Below are positions 21,946 through 33,000 of a DNA stretch of 64,000 bases, piece by piece (position 1 is the stretch's first letter; the number at the start of each line of letters is the position of its first letter). The notes under the pieces were generated by a model. It saw nothing but the letters and a program-made list of their open reading frames with translations. It did not search any database and was not told the origin of the DNA. Source of the DNA: Cytidiella melzeri (taxonomy: Eukaryota > Basidiomycota > Agaricomycetes > Polyporales > Irpicaceae); NCBI GenBank assembly GCA_022592445.1, contig JABYQR010000247.1, positions 1 through 64,000 on the forward strand, read 5' to 3'. A program made the translations under genes and the position numbers.

Positions 21946-22569
21946 CAAGAAAGCCCCAGCAGTCCCATTACCTGCTCCCTCAGCTGCTCCTCCTCCTTCC
22001 CGCCAGAATGCTGTCTCTCCCGCGGAAAGTGCAGTGGCGGAAAGTGTCAGAAAATATTGGCATTACTATGATACCTGTGCTAACATGTTCTTACAGCTCT
22101 CCTTACATGTTGCCAAGCCTCAGTGCATTGAAAATGCACCGGTGCCTGCTTCCCTGCTGTGCACTTCACGCAACAAATGGGGAGACCTTGCAAATGACTT
22201 GGCACGACCAAGGGCACAGTGGACTACGGAAGATTTATCTATTGCCAAACAGACCCAATTCCAAAAATTGCTGGAGGAGACGAGAAAGGATGCAGAAGCC
22301 AATCAAAAATTTGATTCTGCGGCTGCTCGTCAGAGGATGACAGAGGAGTGTCTCAGGCGCACAGGCAACACTCCGTACAGCTGGCAGCTGGACATCTCCG
22401 AAGCTATCCTCCTTGGGCTGGACCCAGTCTTGATGGCTGGCACCGGCGCAGGCAAGACCTTGCCATTCGTTCTCCCCCTCCTTGTGGACAAGGCTGGCTA
22501 CTCGAAGATAATTATTGTCTCAACTTTGAACGAGCTTGAACAAGACCAGATGAGCGGCGGTCCGTCATA
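21946..22569 (+). pseudogene. RecQ-type DNA helicase, 3'-truncated
   Basis: ATP-dependent helicase fragment. An Ala/Pro-rich segment opens the frame; a long linker rich in charged residues follows, then YSWQLDISEAILLGLDP and the Walker A motif AGTGAGKT (22436-22459), followed by IIIVSTLNELEQDQ, which is motif Ia-like. The frame stops at 22567-22569, before the DExH box and all later helicase motifs, so no activity is possible. It faces the DUF6589 fragment tail to tail with about 70 bp between them. Start not resolved; the frame is open at least from 21946. Confidence 0.7.
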
Positions 22570-22637
22570 AACCTTAAGTCACTGCTTATTTATGTGCATA
22601 TATGGAGGTAAAATAGTTCAACATGAATTTTTGGAAT

Positions 22638-23480
22638 TTACATCCGTGATGCGACCGTCCAAAGGACAGCATGCTGATGATAGCTACAATAGACTATAAA
22701 CCTGTAAGCATACAAGCTACAAAAGCCAGCAATGTTACTTACCAGTGCATGATTCTTGTAGGTGTTGTGTTGCAGCTGCAGAGGCATTGACGATGCCACA
22801 TGCAGCAGGCTCCAGGTCAGAGGAGCTACCTTCTGATAATCTGCTGTCAGTCTGCTGAGCTTGACATTGTGCAAAATCTCCTCCGAGAGCTCTTCAGGAG
22901 GAGATAGAACCAATGGCTTGAGGAGCCGCATCTCGCGTTTCATACACATGCAAACATTTTCATCAGCCCAGTGTTCCATTGTCGTTCGAGCGGCCTTGGT
23001 GCGAATGGCCTCACCATGTTTGCGCGGGGACTGGTACCACTTCTCAAGAATTGAGGCTAGCATGTTGGTATGCATGCGCGAGGTACGAGTGTACCTGATC
23101 TTTGTCTCGTTGGTATTGAGCTCGAGGTTCCAGCTCAGATAGTAGAGGAAGTTTGGAAGGTCCATCTCCTCCCCAGCCATGTAGTCAATAATCCTGCCCA
23201 TTTTTGCAGCAATGTTGTGGTGTGGTACTGTCTTGAGATACCTGCACAGGGATTCAGTCCGTCCAATGATGCCACTAGCACCTGCGAGCAGCTCTATGTC
23301 GTCCAGGTCATCCGCGGGCTCCCCATTGTATTGTTTGTTGCCGTCATGGTCAAGGTCTGGGTCGAGTTGGTGTGGCATCTTGAGATCCAACGCCCCAAGA
23401 TAGATTTTGCGCAAAGTTCAAGAGGGAGGGACAAGCAAGGAGTGTGCAATTCAAGTCGTACTATCATTGGGTAAGTAAAC
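22638..23480 (-). pseudogene. DUF6589-type protein, N-terminal part
   Basis: Resembles the N-terminal half of the DUF6589 proteins that occur in many copies in basidiomycete genomes; their function is unknown. Recognisable stretches are AAKMGRIIDYMAGEEMDLP, a block with TRTSRMHTNMLASILEKWY, RTKAARTTMEHWADENV and LSEEILHNVKL, then SLLHVASSMPLQLQHNTYKN. A 41-bp GT-AG intron (22702-22742) follows HAL, after which a TAG ends the frame. The large C-terminal domain is missing. The start is uncertain: an ATG lies at 23414 and another frame-compatible stretch reaches 23470. Identification is from memory of the family pattern. Confidence 0.6.
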
Positions 23481-23690
23481 AAAACATTATCGCGCTTTAT
23501 ATTGCGTGCCGGGGGTTTATCGCGCGCACTTGACATTATAATGATGTCCGCATAAGGCGGGTCCTTTAGATTGCATTGTAAAGGCCAAGTGGCATGCAGT
23601 AAACGATTTTAAACTAATGTAAAGGCCCAGCACTCGATGTAAAGCAGTAGTGGCAGCAATATATTACATTGTTAACCATTATTACAGACG
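23470..23690 (-). repeat. dispersed 220-bp repeat, copy 1
   Basis: Matches 50059-50280 in inverted orientation (same order on opposite strands), with few differences. It holds repeated TGTAAAGGCC words and a GCGCGATAAACC block. It ends where the DUF6589 coding frame starts, so it may be the end of the mobile unit that carried that gene. Confidence 0.8.
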
Positions 23691-23796
23691 TGCGTACATA
23701 CAAGCCCTAGGTACATCCATTCGCTGTGTAAAGCCTCTCCGTACCACCTCAAGCACTCTGAAATCGATATAGCAACTCTTTCGAGATCAAGATATT

Positions 23797-25128
23797 TTAG
23801 TATCGAGCAAAGCCATATTCACCAGGATTGTCTTTGTCGATGTCGCCAGTCTCAGAGCCAAGCTCATCCTCTTCCTCTTCCTCGTCGTCCTCTTTGTCCT
23901 CCTTGTCCCCGAGATTGTAGCCATAGTCTCAAAGTTCAGTAGGATCTGCTTCCTCGTCGTCGTCCGATACGTCGCCAGGATTTGCTTCTTCCTCAATGTC
24001 GCTCTCTCCGGAAACGACGTCACCTTCGGCGATTGCACCTCCGTCGGATTTGTCTGCTGTGAAGTGATCAATTAGTAGTCACTCGTGTAGCATTTGCGTA
24101 GTTCACTTACCATTTTGTGGAACCACTTTGCGTGCTTTAGTGCGAGAGGCTTCTTTTTTGAGTGTCTGTAGGACGTGTTGAATCCGGTCGTATATTCCAA
24201 GCATGGTATGCCCAACTCCCCCACCAAGGAACCGCATGAACATGTCTCTGTCCGCAAACCTGTACATTGAAAGCATGAGTGAAGTAAACAACAAGCAATG
24301 AATGTGACGTACATGTTCACTTAGAAGTACCGCCAATCTGTTGTTAACGAAGCGTCATTGTTGTCCTAGGCTTCCTCATATCGCCTTGCTTCCGAAGGTC
24401 CACATAGTAGCTCATCTGTGTACCCGTGATGAAAGCCCGGGATGAGGTGGACTGCGCAAACAACCTGGCTTGGGTCCAGGAACCCAAAAGCTCCGCCACT
24501 GTCTTCACTCACAAAGTCAATGCGGTGCAAGCATTTTGTGACAAATCTGCCAGGAGCTGATATGTCTCGGCCGAACCAGCAAACCCAGAGCAAGTCGACA
24601 TGAGTGAATTCAGTCGCATTTGAGTTGGGCACAATATAGCGAGCTTCGACATGATAGATCCCAACCACACGCACATACCAGTACGAATGGGATGTGGCAG
24701 GATCCTCCTGGTCTTCTTGAGACAGCAGCATGATGTCTGGGTGATTTTGCGGGGAAATGGTATCCAAATCACGCTGCATATCATACATTGTGTAGTTGAC
24801 CTGTAGAGTCTGATGCACATAGACACAATTATCCTTTATTTGAAGTTGGTGCTGCTCCTCGTCCATAAAGTCATCCTCGTCCCCGGTATACGCCTGTCCG
24901 GACAATCAACAGATGAGGTGTGTTTTCATCTGCGGGATGAACACCTGGTAAAAAGCCAGTTAGTTCGCTGTTACAATCCAACTCGGTCGACAATTGCACC
25001 TTGAGAGCAAGATCTGCCTTGTTGTTCAACACGAACTCCAACATATCAAAATGATTACGGCGTGAGTCGGACATGTGATGATGAAGCTCGAATGCAGTCG
25101 CTGGTAAAGTCTCTCTGTCCCTGCAATG
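23797..25128 (-). pseudogene. Tnp2-like transposon protein, C-terminal part
   Basis: C-terminal half of a transposase-type protein repeatedly found in mushroom genomes next to CACTA/KDZ-like elements. Visible: ATSHSYWYVRVVGIYHVEARY, THVDLLWVCWFGRD, a GAFGFLDPSQVVCAVHLIPGF block, then FADRDMFMRFLGGGVGH after a 53-bp GT-AG intron (24260-24312), and an acidic tail ending GEYGFARY. A TAA (24321-24323) stands where a Tyr is expected and a TGA (23929-23931) lies in the tail, so it is dead. The 5' part is cut off by the R1 LTR at 25129. Family assignment between CACTA and KDZ is uncertain. Confidence 0.6.
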
Positions 25129-25412
25129 TGTTAGGGTTTGATACATGTGCGCAAGCACTACCTGATGTGCAAGCATCCTGTGGCCAGATCAGTGGATCTG
25201 GCCTTTTACTCGTACTGATTAGATAGTGGGCCAGCGCCCATCGTGAGAAAATAGCATACCGCATATAGTAGTACTACGCAGTAGCAGATCTCAGTATTTA
25301 GGACTGAGATCTGGTAGATTTAGAGGACATCTTTTTATCTTGTACACACGTAGGTTCCGAATACATATTGGTCATACTTACCTTGTGTGCATCCAAGAAG
25401 ACACTCCTTACA
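25129..25412 (+). repeat. 5' LTR of R1
   Basis: 284 bp, from TGTTAGGGTTTG to CTCCTTACA (TG...CA). It contains an inverted pair around GATCAGTGGATC/GACTGAGATC and an AGTAGTACTACG palindrome. It cuts the Tnp2-like gene on the minus strand. No tRNA-matching primer site was recognised after it. Confidence 0.95.
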
Positions 25413-25552
25413 CTTTTTTAAGTACCCGAATTCTACCTACATACATTCTACTCCAATCACACTCTACTCCACAATTCCCTACAACACAAAGCTATCTACG
25501 CCCCCATAAAATACCAGATCCCGACACACCGGACATACCCTGAAGACCCCGG

Positions 25553-26968
25553 ATGTCGGACGCGAAGAAGAACCCAAAATCGCGCGAAACCTCCAATTCG
25601 CGGCAAACGGCCCACGGCCAATCCATATCCGCCGTCAGTCACGCGACCAGCGAGGCCGATGCCAAAAACGTGGCCATCATGCTCAAGAGCGAGCACGAGG
25701 CCGAAGAAGATCCATTGCAGGCCCGAAAGGGCGACCCTGACGAGCCCAAGTCGGTGGGTCGGACGATCACCGAAGTCCGAGATGGGCGGCGAAGCGAGAA
25801 AGCGCCCAGCCAATCTTCTTCGAACAAGACCACCACCACGAAGGTGGCTGCATACGAGGGGAAACCCTCAGCAGTCACCGGAGTCCTCACGGACGCAATG
25901 GAGGCACAGCAACAGCTGAAGGCCCCACGCGCGCAAGCGCAAGAACCTCTCAGTGGGGACGAGGCAACTCGCCCCCCGCTGAAGAGCCCCTTCAGTAGCA
26001 CCGTAGACAGACGTAGGGACCTTGTAACACCGAAAGGTGACCCACAAGTATCGGCAAAAAGCCAAATTGAATCAGTTCGAGAAGAACGAAGGGCTGAAGG
26101 CCCGTTAGACCCAGAACTCGCTAACGCGATGCTGCAAACTTACGAAGGTCTGAAGAAAAGCAGGACCACATACAGAGAGTTGAGACACGAGCGAAGAGCT
26201 CAGGAGGAAAGGTTCCAGCGGGTTGAAGACTGGAACCACGAGCTCATACGCGGTCTACACAACGTCTTCAAAGCGTTCGATATGGACGCGCTCGACGACG
26301 AAGTAAGCCGCCGCAAGGCGGCCAAAGAACATGTTGGGCAACCAACACCAGTAGAGGTACCCTCGAAGGGCCCTACCCCAAAATTAGACGAAAACCCAGA
26401 GATGACGGGTGCCGAAGTAATCGCTACGAGCGACGAAGAGGCATGGTACACCGATCCCGACGAACACGCTCGTCAAACAATGACTGAAGATAGGGCGATG
26501 CCTGCTCGTGCAGGAAAAGACCAAGCCACTCGACTTAGAGAGGCTGGTCTAGCAGCGAGCGGAAACGCGACCGCGGCAGATGGCCCAACACCAAAGGAAA
26601 GGTCGCCCCACACATATACCATCCAACGTTACACGCGCTCGACGAGAAGTCAGCAGCAAATCAGTACATCCAATTTCCCAAGAGATGGAGATGACGGTAG
26701 TAGCAAAAGCTCCGACTCGCACCCGCGTGCAGGGATCCCAAGGGGTCCTCCCCCAGACCCCACGTCACGAAGGGGAAGGGCGAGGACCCTCCCTCCCAAC
26801 ATACCTACTAGAGGGGTCAACCCTCGATACTTCGTGTCTGCCCCAGCAGCGCGACACAGACCACAGCCGGTAACGGCACACTCTGTATCCGCGTACAGAG
26901 CGGCACCTACCGCGACAGCGAAGCTGAATAACAACAGCACGGAGTATATCCTCCGACAACTCAAATAA
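25553..26968 (+). CDS. R1 ORF1, disordered coiled-coil protein
   Basis: 471 codons from an ATG, intact. It is strongly polar, rich in Arg, Lys, Glu, Ser, Thr and Pro, with a likely helical section at residues 180-250 (YEGLKKSRTTYRELRHERR) and a Pro/Arg-rich C-terminus. No zinc knuckle, protease or membrane segment. It lies between the LTR and gag and ends TAA, then three bases, then the gag ATG, so gag could be made by termination-reinitiation. No family recognised; probably a structural or regulatory protein of the element. Confidence 0.75.
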   Translation: MSDAKKNPKSRETSNSRQTAHGQSISAVSHATSEADAKNVAIMLKSEHEAEEDPLQARKGDPDEPKSVGRTITEVRDGRRSEKAPSQSSSNKTTTTKVAAYEGKPSAVTGVLTDAMEAQQQLKAPRAQAQEPLSGDEATRPPLKSPFSSTVDRRRDLVTPKGDPQVSAKSQIESVREERRAEGPLDPELANAMLQTYEGLKKSRTTYRELRHERRAQEERFQRVEDWNHELIRGLHNVFKAFDMDALDDEVSRRKAAKEHVGQPTPVEVPSKGPTPKLDENPEMTGAEVIATSDEEAWYTDPDEHARQTMTEDRAMPARAGKDQATRLREAGLAASGNATAADGPTPKERSPHTYTIQRYTRSTRSQQQISTSNFPRDGDDGSSKSSDSHPRAGIPRGPPPDPTSRRGRARTLPPNIPTRGVNPRYFVSAPAARHRPQPVTAHSVSAYRAAPTATAKLNNNSTEYILRQLK

Positions 26969-26971
26969 ATA

Positions 26972-28120
26972 ATGGAGGTCGAGCCGGAAGATCTGCCTCA
27001 GTTAAGCAAGCAGTTTAAGGCAACAGCCCCAGCTGCGTATGGCGGGGAGGACGACGTTGAGATCTTCCATCAATGGCTGAAGAACCTGGTGAGATACTTC
27101 TGGATCACCAGGCTCGTAGGTCTATCCAATGACTACGCGAGAGTTATGGTACCGGAAGAGTCCCTCAAGGGGAACACTCTCACCTGGTACAACTCAGAGA
27201 TTATGGACCCGTTCAGTAATCAAGACGACTGGACGTTCACAGAAGTGATTATGGAACTTCACACACACTTTGTACATCAAGCAACAATACAACTCGCGAC
27301 CGAAAGGTACGAACGAGTACAGTACCGAGCCGGAAACAGTGTTTCAGGGCTGTACTCAGACATGCTCAAGTACGCCAAACAGATGGTGGAACATCCTAGT
27401 GACTACGAGTTCCGACGCAAGTTCCTTAGGGAACTACCAGAAGATATCTCCACCGCCATAATGCGAAATAGCAAGATGACCGCCGAAGGGACAATCATAG
27501 AGGAACTCCTAGTGGAGGCCCTATCCATCGAAAACGCAGACAAGACTGCCCGTTTATTCCAGAGGCAGAAGAGTGCTCGCACCCAACAGAAACCAAGTGA
27601 GCACCCCTCGAGGTCAAGCGGGGGAAACCCCAATGACCATTGGACCAAAGAGAAAGGGCAGCCCGCCTCATTCGGTCAGAGACATCCACCCAGACGTCCG
27701 CAAGGACCCCCACTGCGTCGTGCAGAGCACACGAATCGGTCGGGTAACCGACCCACTCGACGCCCCATCCAGGGCGCAGGAGTCGGAACATCTGCTAGCA
27801 CGGGACCGACCCGAACCACAGGCGCTGCAGCACGGCCGAGCCACGGAGGTGAAAAGAAACCTCCAATGGATCTGTCCAAGGTTCAGTGCTACAGATGCAA
27901 CAAATACGGTCACTATGCGAGCAATCACGACAAACCCGGATTTCGCGCTATGGACGCCGTAGGAGAAGAAACAGAGGAACTGAAGGACAAATTGAGTCGC
28001 AGGACCAAACGGACTCGAACACAGACGAACTGGGGGACAACCCCAACGGAGAACAATATGACTCCAATGAGGAGGCAGCTGGAGAAAACACGACCTCCTC
28101 AACGACGATTACGGCTCTGA
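26972..28120 (+). CDS. R1 gag (capsid-nucleocapsid)
   Basis: 382 codons. A capsid-like domain at residues 20-170 (VEIFHQWLKNLVRYF, NTLTWYNSEI, TFTEVIMELHTHFV, FRRKFLRELPEDIS) follows the retrotransposon gag pattern. A Ser/Pro/Arg-rich linker follows, then a zinc knuckle reading CYRCNKYGHYASNH, with His in place of the last Cys. The end of the frame after residue 330 is probably shifted: an Asp/Glu-rich frame overlaps it and better fits what follows. The start ATG is three bases after the ORF1 stop. Confidence 0.85.
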   Translation: MEVEPEDLPQLSKQFKATAPAAYGGEDDVEIFHQWLKNLVRYFWITRLVGLSNDYARVMVPEESLKGNTLTWYNSEIMDPFSNQDDWTFTEVIMELHTHFVHQATIQLATERYERVQYRAGNSVSGLYSDMLKYAKQMVEHPSDYEFRRKFLRELPEDISTAIMRNSKMTAEGTIIEELLVEALSIENADKTARLFQRQKSARTQQKPSEHPSRSSGGNPNDHWTKEKGQPASFGQRHPPRRPQGPPLRRAEHTNRSGNRPTRRPIQGAGVGTSASTGPTRTTGAAARPSHGGEKKPPMDLSKVQCYRCNKYGHYASNHDKPGFRAMDAVGEETEELKDKLSRRTKRTRTQTNWGTTPTENNMTPMRRQLEKTRPPQRRLRL

Positions 28121-29500
28121 CTCGGACGACGGACGATTCGCAGGCATGAGATTGTATTCTCAGCAAGACGAACCGGACAAAGAGCAGGGTCTCGAACCAG
28201 GACAAAGTGACCTTTCTCAACCACTTCCCATACCAGCTGCGACAGCGGCACAGGCGCAAGCCTCCCTGACAGCCAGCAGTGCAGCTAGCCTCAACTTACA
28301 TTCGTTACGATCAACGATAGAGCACCTCATCACTGGGCTTACAGTGGTGCGGTCATCAGACGATTTAGTGACGAATGAAGACCGAGAGTCAATAGACTAC
28401 CTCTGGCGAAGAATACTTCCAGGCCGACCACGGCCCACGTCACGAGAAGACCACGCGCGAATGGAACGACTACTCAGGATATACAGGCAACTACTCGAAG
28501 AAAACCACGCTATGCGAACAGACATGGCCATTATCAGCCGGGCAATAAACCCGGCGTCGCCTGTGACAGAACTTCAGAGGGAAACCTCAATAGCGTCGGT
28601 ACTAGCTCGAGAGCGTACCTGCCGCGAACAATGGGACGGTATGCTCGAAAGAGTTCACCCTCCCCGGGTGAAATGGCCGTACAGGCCGCCAGCAATCTTC
28701 ACGACCTGACGAGTAATACTCGCCAACGAATTGATGAAGAACAACTACCTGACCTGATACCAATGTCAGTAAATGAATCCTTCGACGACAGGGTGTCAAT
28801 GGTCTCGGAATATGCCGACGACATTGTCCAATATACCCTCCAGGAGGACACGCTAACGGGGGGGACTACACGACTGGTACGACGAAGGGGATAACTATCC
28901 CGACCCGGAAACGGCATTTGGAATGCGAGTGATACCCACCACGGGGGAAACCCTTTTTCGCCTTGCAGACGAGCACGGACAACGTGCAGCAATGAGAACT
29001 ACGAGCGAAGCTAGACCTCGCCCGAAGTTGAAGTCACGCTGTGTAACCATACATGGCACGATACACGGCCTCACGGCCAACATCTTGCTGGACACAGGGT
29101 CCTCGATAAATGCGATAAGCCCGTCATACGCCTGCGTGGCTAAAATCACGGCCTTCCCACTAGAAAAACCTGTTGGGCTCCAGTTGGGCTGCGTAGGCAG
29201 CCGTTCAAAGATCAACTTCGGAGTACAGGAGAAGTTGAAGGTGGGAAGTTCCACCTTCGACCTCTACTTCGACGTGGTTAATATCGACCACTACGACATG
29301 GTACTCGGCATGCCGTTCATGCAGAGCACAATGTGGTGATGGACTTCACGCGAAATACAATACGATTCGGCACAGACCCCGTGCCTACTCTTGAAGGGGA
29401 AGGGACGGACGAGAAAATAACGCGTAAATCCACGCGGGAGCGAAAGCTCACACCCAAACCTTCAAAAACGGATTGACTATCGAAGGGCGCAAGCCCCCCA
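28121..29500 (+). pseudogene. R1 linker and retropepsin-like protease
   Basis: Open frames at 28146-28709 (187 codons, helical) and 28923-29339 follow one another with a frameshift near 28690 and 28890. The protease motif ILLDTGSSINAIS is at about 29084-29122, with a second block, DHYDMVLGMPF, at 29293-29325. The helical stretch before it may be the precursor linker. Stops at 28709, 28894 and 29339 mean the region is broken or needs several frame changes. Confidence 0.75.
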
Positions 29501-29559
29501 CCAACCGCATCAGAGCTGGACTCTATAGCGGTACAAGCAGCGAGCTCAACTTGTGAACG

Positions 29560-30500
29560 TTTCCATAATATCACCTTACACAGGCCGAAAGGCCCTCCCG
29601 AATTGTCCGAAAAGGACCTACCCCACTTGAGAGCCCACTGGGCTTCAGACTACGCGGACATCATGTCCGGGGTACCGGAGAAACTACCTCCTATACGTGA
29701 AATAAACCACACAATTCCCATCATTGATGAAAGTCATAAATACCGGTACCACCACCCGAGGTGCCCAGATGCACTCAAGCCCAAGCTGCTAGAAAAAATC
29801 GAAAGATACGAACGAGCAGGATGGTGGACATTCCAAAACGTCCCCCAAGCCGCGCCAATGCTCTGCCTTCCCAAGAAGGATGGTTCGTTAAGAACCGTAT
29901 TCATTGCCGTCAACGAAACGACAATACCGTACACGATGTGTCCCCGTTCCCTGACCAGGAACAAATCCGCATGGACGTAGCAAGGGCTAATACAGGTCAA
30001 AGATCGACCTCTCCGACGCGTACGAACAAGTGCGTATAGTCCCAGAGGACGTCCACAAGACCGCATTCGCTACAGTGTATGGCACAATGCTCAGCCTTGT
30101 TATGCAACAAGGAGATTGCAACGCACCATCCACCTTCCAGCGTCTCATGACGCACATCTTCCGAGACTACATAGGACGCTTCGTCCATGTATACCTCGAC
30201 AACATATTTGTCTTCTCAGACAGTATTGTCGAGCACGAGGGACACCTCAAACTTATATTTGAACGCCTCAGGTCCGCCGAATTATATCTCAAGGCGTCCA
30301 AATGCGACCTTTACTCCGAAAGGATGGACTGTCTGGGTCATATCGTAGACAATCGAGGCCTGCACGCAAGTGCTGATGAAATGGCCAAGGTGCGCGAGTG
30401 GCGCACACCCAGGGACTACGGTGATATCCAGAGGTTCCTCGGACTGGTGCAATACCTAGCACAGTTCATGCCGACGTATCTTCATATACTGGACCACTCG
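29560..30500 (+). pseudogene. R1 reverse transcriptase
   Basis: RT blocks in order: ERAGWWTFQNVPQAAPMLCLPKKDG, a frameshift near 29905, then (second frame) SDAYEQVRIVPEDVHKTAFAT, a GDCNAPSTFQRLM block, and VYLDNIFVFSDS at 30186-30221. The usual YLDD is YLDN (Asn codon at 30201-30203), so one of the two metal-binding Asp residues is gone. The connection (RFLGLVQYLAQFMP) follows. Fragmented and catalytically impaired. Confidence 0.85.
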
Positions 30501-31215
30501 CCAAAATTTTGCGGAACGGCCACGTCTTCCATTGGAAGGCCCTGCACGAGAAGTGCTTTCAGTCCATCAAGGAGCTCGCGTGCAGGGTGCCTATACTCAG
30601 GCCGATAGACCCCAGACTCAAGGAACCCATATGGGTCATATGCGACGCATCCATCTATGGCGTTGGAGCCGTATACGGGCAAGGTCCCGAATGGCATTCG
30701 TGTAGACCAGCCGGATTTATGTCGAAGAAATTCACCGTGGCACAACACGCTTACCGCGTATTCGAGATGGAAACCATAGCCATACTCGAAGCCCTACTGA
30801 AATGGGAGGACAAACTCATGGGTCACCCCATCAGCATAGTCACAGACCACAAGGCGTTAGAATTTTCAAGACACAGCCTAACTTTTCTCCACGGCAGACT
30901 CGCTGGATGGAGTACCTCGAACGTTTCGATTACAAGATAATCTACGTGAAAGGTGAACTAAATAAGGTGGCCGACTGCCTATCTCGCTATTACGCGAACG
31001 ACAACCCTGGGGAAACCCACCCGTTTGACGACTATGTCAACGCCACATCCGCTTTGACCCAGAGGGTCATGAACTACCCAAGGAAAGGAGAGCAGAACTC
31101 TGATCTGCACGAGTGGGGAAACCCTCAACTAAGTATCGTTCTCGCGAGGAACTCGAAGAACGCAACGCGGAGGCCGACGAACTTGCAGAGCATCGCAAAG
31201 ACCCAGCTGCCATAG
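30501..31215 (+). pseudogene. R1 RNase H
   Basis: Two overlapping frames give EPIWVICDASIYGVGAVYGQG, FEMETIAILEALLKWEDKL, VTDHKALEF, then a shift near 30860 to RQTRWMEYLERFDYKIIYVKGELNKVADCLSR. These are the conserved Asp, Glu and Asp blocks of Ty3 RNase H. The frame degenerates after 31100. Confidence 0.8.
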
Positions 31216-31343
31216 AGCCCAGCGAGGACATTGCACCACTATCGAAAGGATGAAATTGCTCGATAATTTCGAGGGCATTATCCGTTCAGGATACAAGTCC
31301 GACCCCACACTCTCGAAGGTCGAAAAGGCACCAACGGAATACC

Positions 31344-32757
31344 GTGCGTTCACAGAGCGCAATGGGATTCCTCTTTACCAAGAACCGCTTCGGCAACCAA
31401 GTACTTTGTATCCCCAGGATCAAAGTTGAGCGGAGAACGCTCGTCGACATCATCATCGACAATGCCCACCTTACACTGGGGCACTATGGCCATCGAAAGA
31501 CGGCAGAGTACATCAGGAAACTGTACTGGTGGCCTACGCTAGGGAAGGACGTGATTAAGTTCTGCCTCAGCTGCGGACTCTGCCAAACGACGAAGACCAG
31601 TAACACGCTACCGGCAGGGCTACTTCACTCGTTGCCCATACCGGCGTACCCTTGGCAGTCCATAGCGATGGACTTCTTGGGGCCGTTCCCTAAGTGTCAA
31701 GGGCTGGACTACCTTTGGGTAGTACTTTGCAGACTCACGTCTAATGTACACTTATTCCAGTCACTACGAAGATTAAGGCTGGCGAACTTGCATGGCTCTA
31801 TGTGAAGGACATAGTCCGACTACATGGTGTCGCCAAGTCCATTGTTAGCGACAGGGACTCGAAATTTACCTCAGCCTTCTGGAAGGAGGTACAGAGGCTG
31901 TTAGGGACTCAACTACTAATGTCGACAGCCTTCCATCCTCAGACGGATGGGGCTACTGAGCGGGCTAACTGCTCCATTACCCAGGTGCTTCGCGCCCTGA
32001 TTAAACCTGACCAGAGCGACTGGGTAGACCAACTGCCCATGACCGAGTTCGCTCTGAATGCAGCCGCCAGTAGTTCGACCGGGTCCGCACCGTTCAAACT
32101 TACTGGGGGACACATACCCGCATGAGCAGGGCTATACCGGACAGTAAGCTGCCCAGCGTTCAGTCGTTTTCCCAAAAGGCACTCGATAACCTCATGCTCG
32201 CGCACGACGCAATAATTGATAGTCGGGTCCACCAGACCTATCATGCCAATAACAGGCGTCGAGACAAAAGTCTCTCCGAGGGGAAACCCAAACCCCTGAA
32301 AGAAGGGAATACGTTATCTCTCCACCGAGAATCTAAATCTGCCAAAAGGCCGGGCTAAAAAGTTGTTACCAAAATTTATTGGCCCTTACGAGATCGAAGT
32401 GGCCCACCCAGCCACTTCTAACTACACTCTGAAACTGCGGAGGACCTAGTCCAGCGACGGATCCATCCCACGTTTCACATCAGTCGACTCAGACGCCACA
32501 AGAGGAATGACGATGTATTATTCCCTCACCGGGAAACGTGGGTGTTCTACACATGGGGAACCCGAAGAAGGGGAGTGGCTGGTCAAAGAGATCGATGACC
32601 ACAAATGGACCGGCAGGTTTTAAAGTTCCATGTCAAATGGAATCTAGGAGACGAGACTTGGGAGCCACTCGCCAATGTAGACGAGTGCTCAGCACTCGAC
32701 AACTACCTCGACACCCAAGGGGTGAATTCGGTGCAAGAATTATCCCGGATAAGATAA
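31344..32757 (+). pseudogene. R1 integrase and chromodomain
   Basis: Zinc-binding part: LGHYGHRKTAEYIRKLYWWP with CLSCGLC. Core: Asp in AMDFLGPFP, Asp in IVSDRDSKF and Glu in DGATERAN; the two core halves lie in different frames joined near 31805. After a stop at 32123-32125 and another frame change, FHVKWNLGDETWEPLANV (about 32626-32680) is a clear chromodomain, followed by a helix and a TAA at 32755-32757, which I take as the end of pol. Confidence 0.8.
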
Positions 32758-33000
32758 GATCGCGGGACACCACCGAAACATCTCGGATCTCCGAGGTCCG
32801 TCAATTTCATTCACTTGGCGGAAAATTTGGGCGCTCAGGGCGCAAATCCCACATTGGGATATGCGCAGACGCCCCTGATTGCCGTTTACTACATGCTGCA
32901 AGCGGCCACCTCTCTTTCCAACGACCACCACCTCCCAACCAATTCACTCAGGCTCACGCCTCCCCACACCCTCTTAAAGCTCTACAATCACTCCAACAAC

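Noticed and set aside
22861..23474. Plus-strand frames of up to 134 codons
   Set aside because: Antisense to the DUF6589 fragment; no domain.
32538..33000. First 154 codons of the 1016-codon open frame ending at 35588
   Set aside because: This stretch lies over the chromodomain end of pol, which reads well in another frame; the real ORF3 start is more likely the ATG at 33001.
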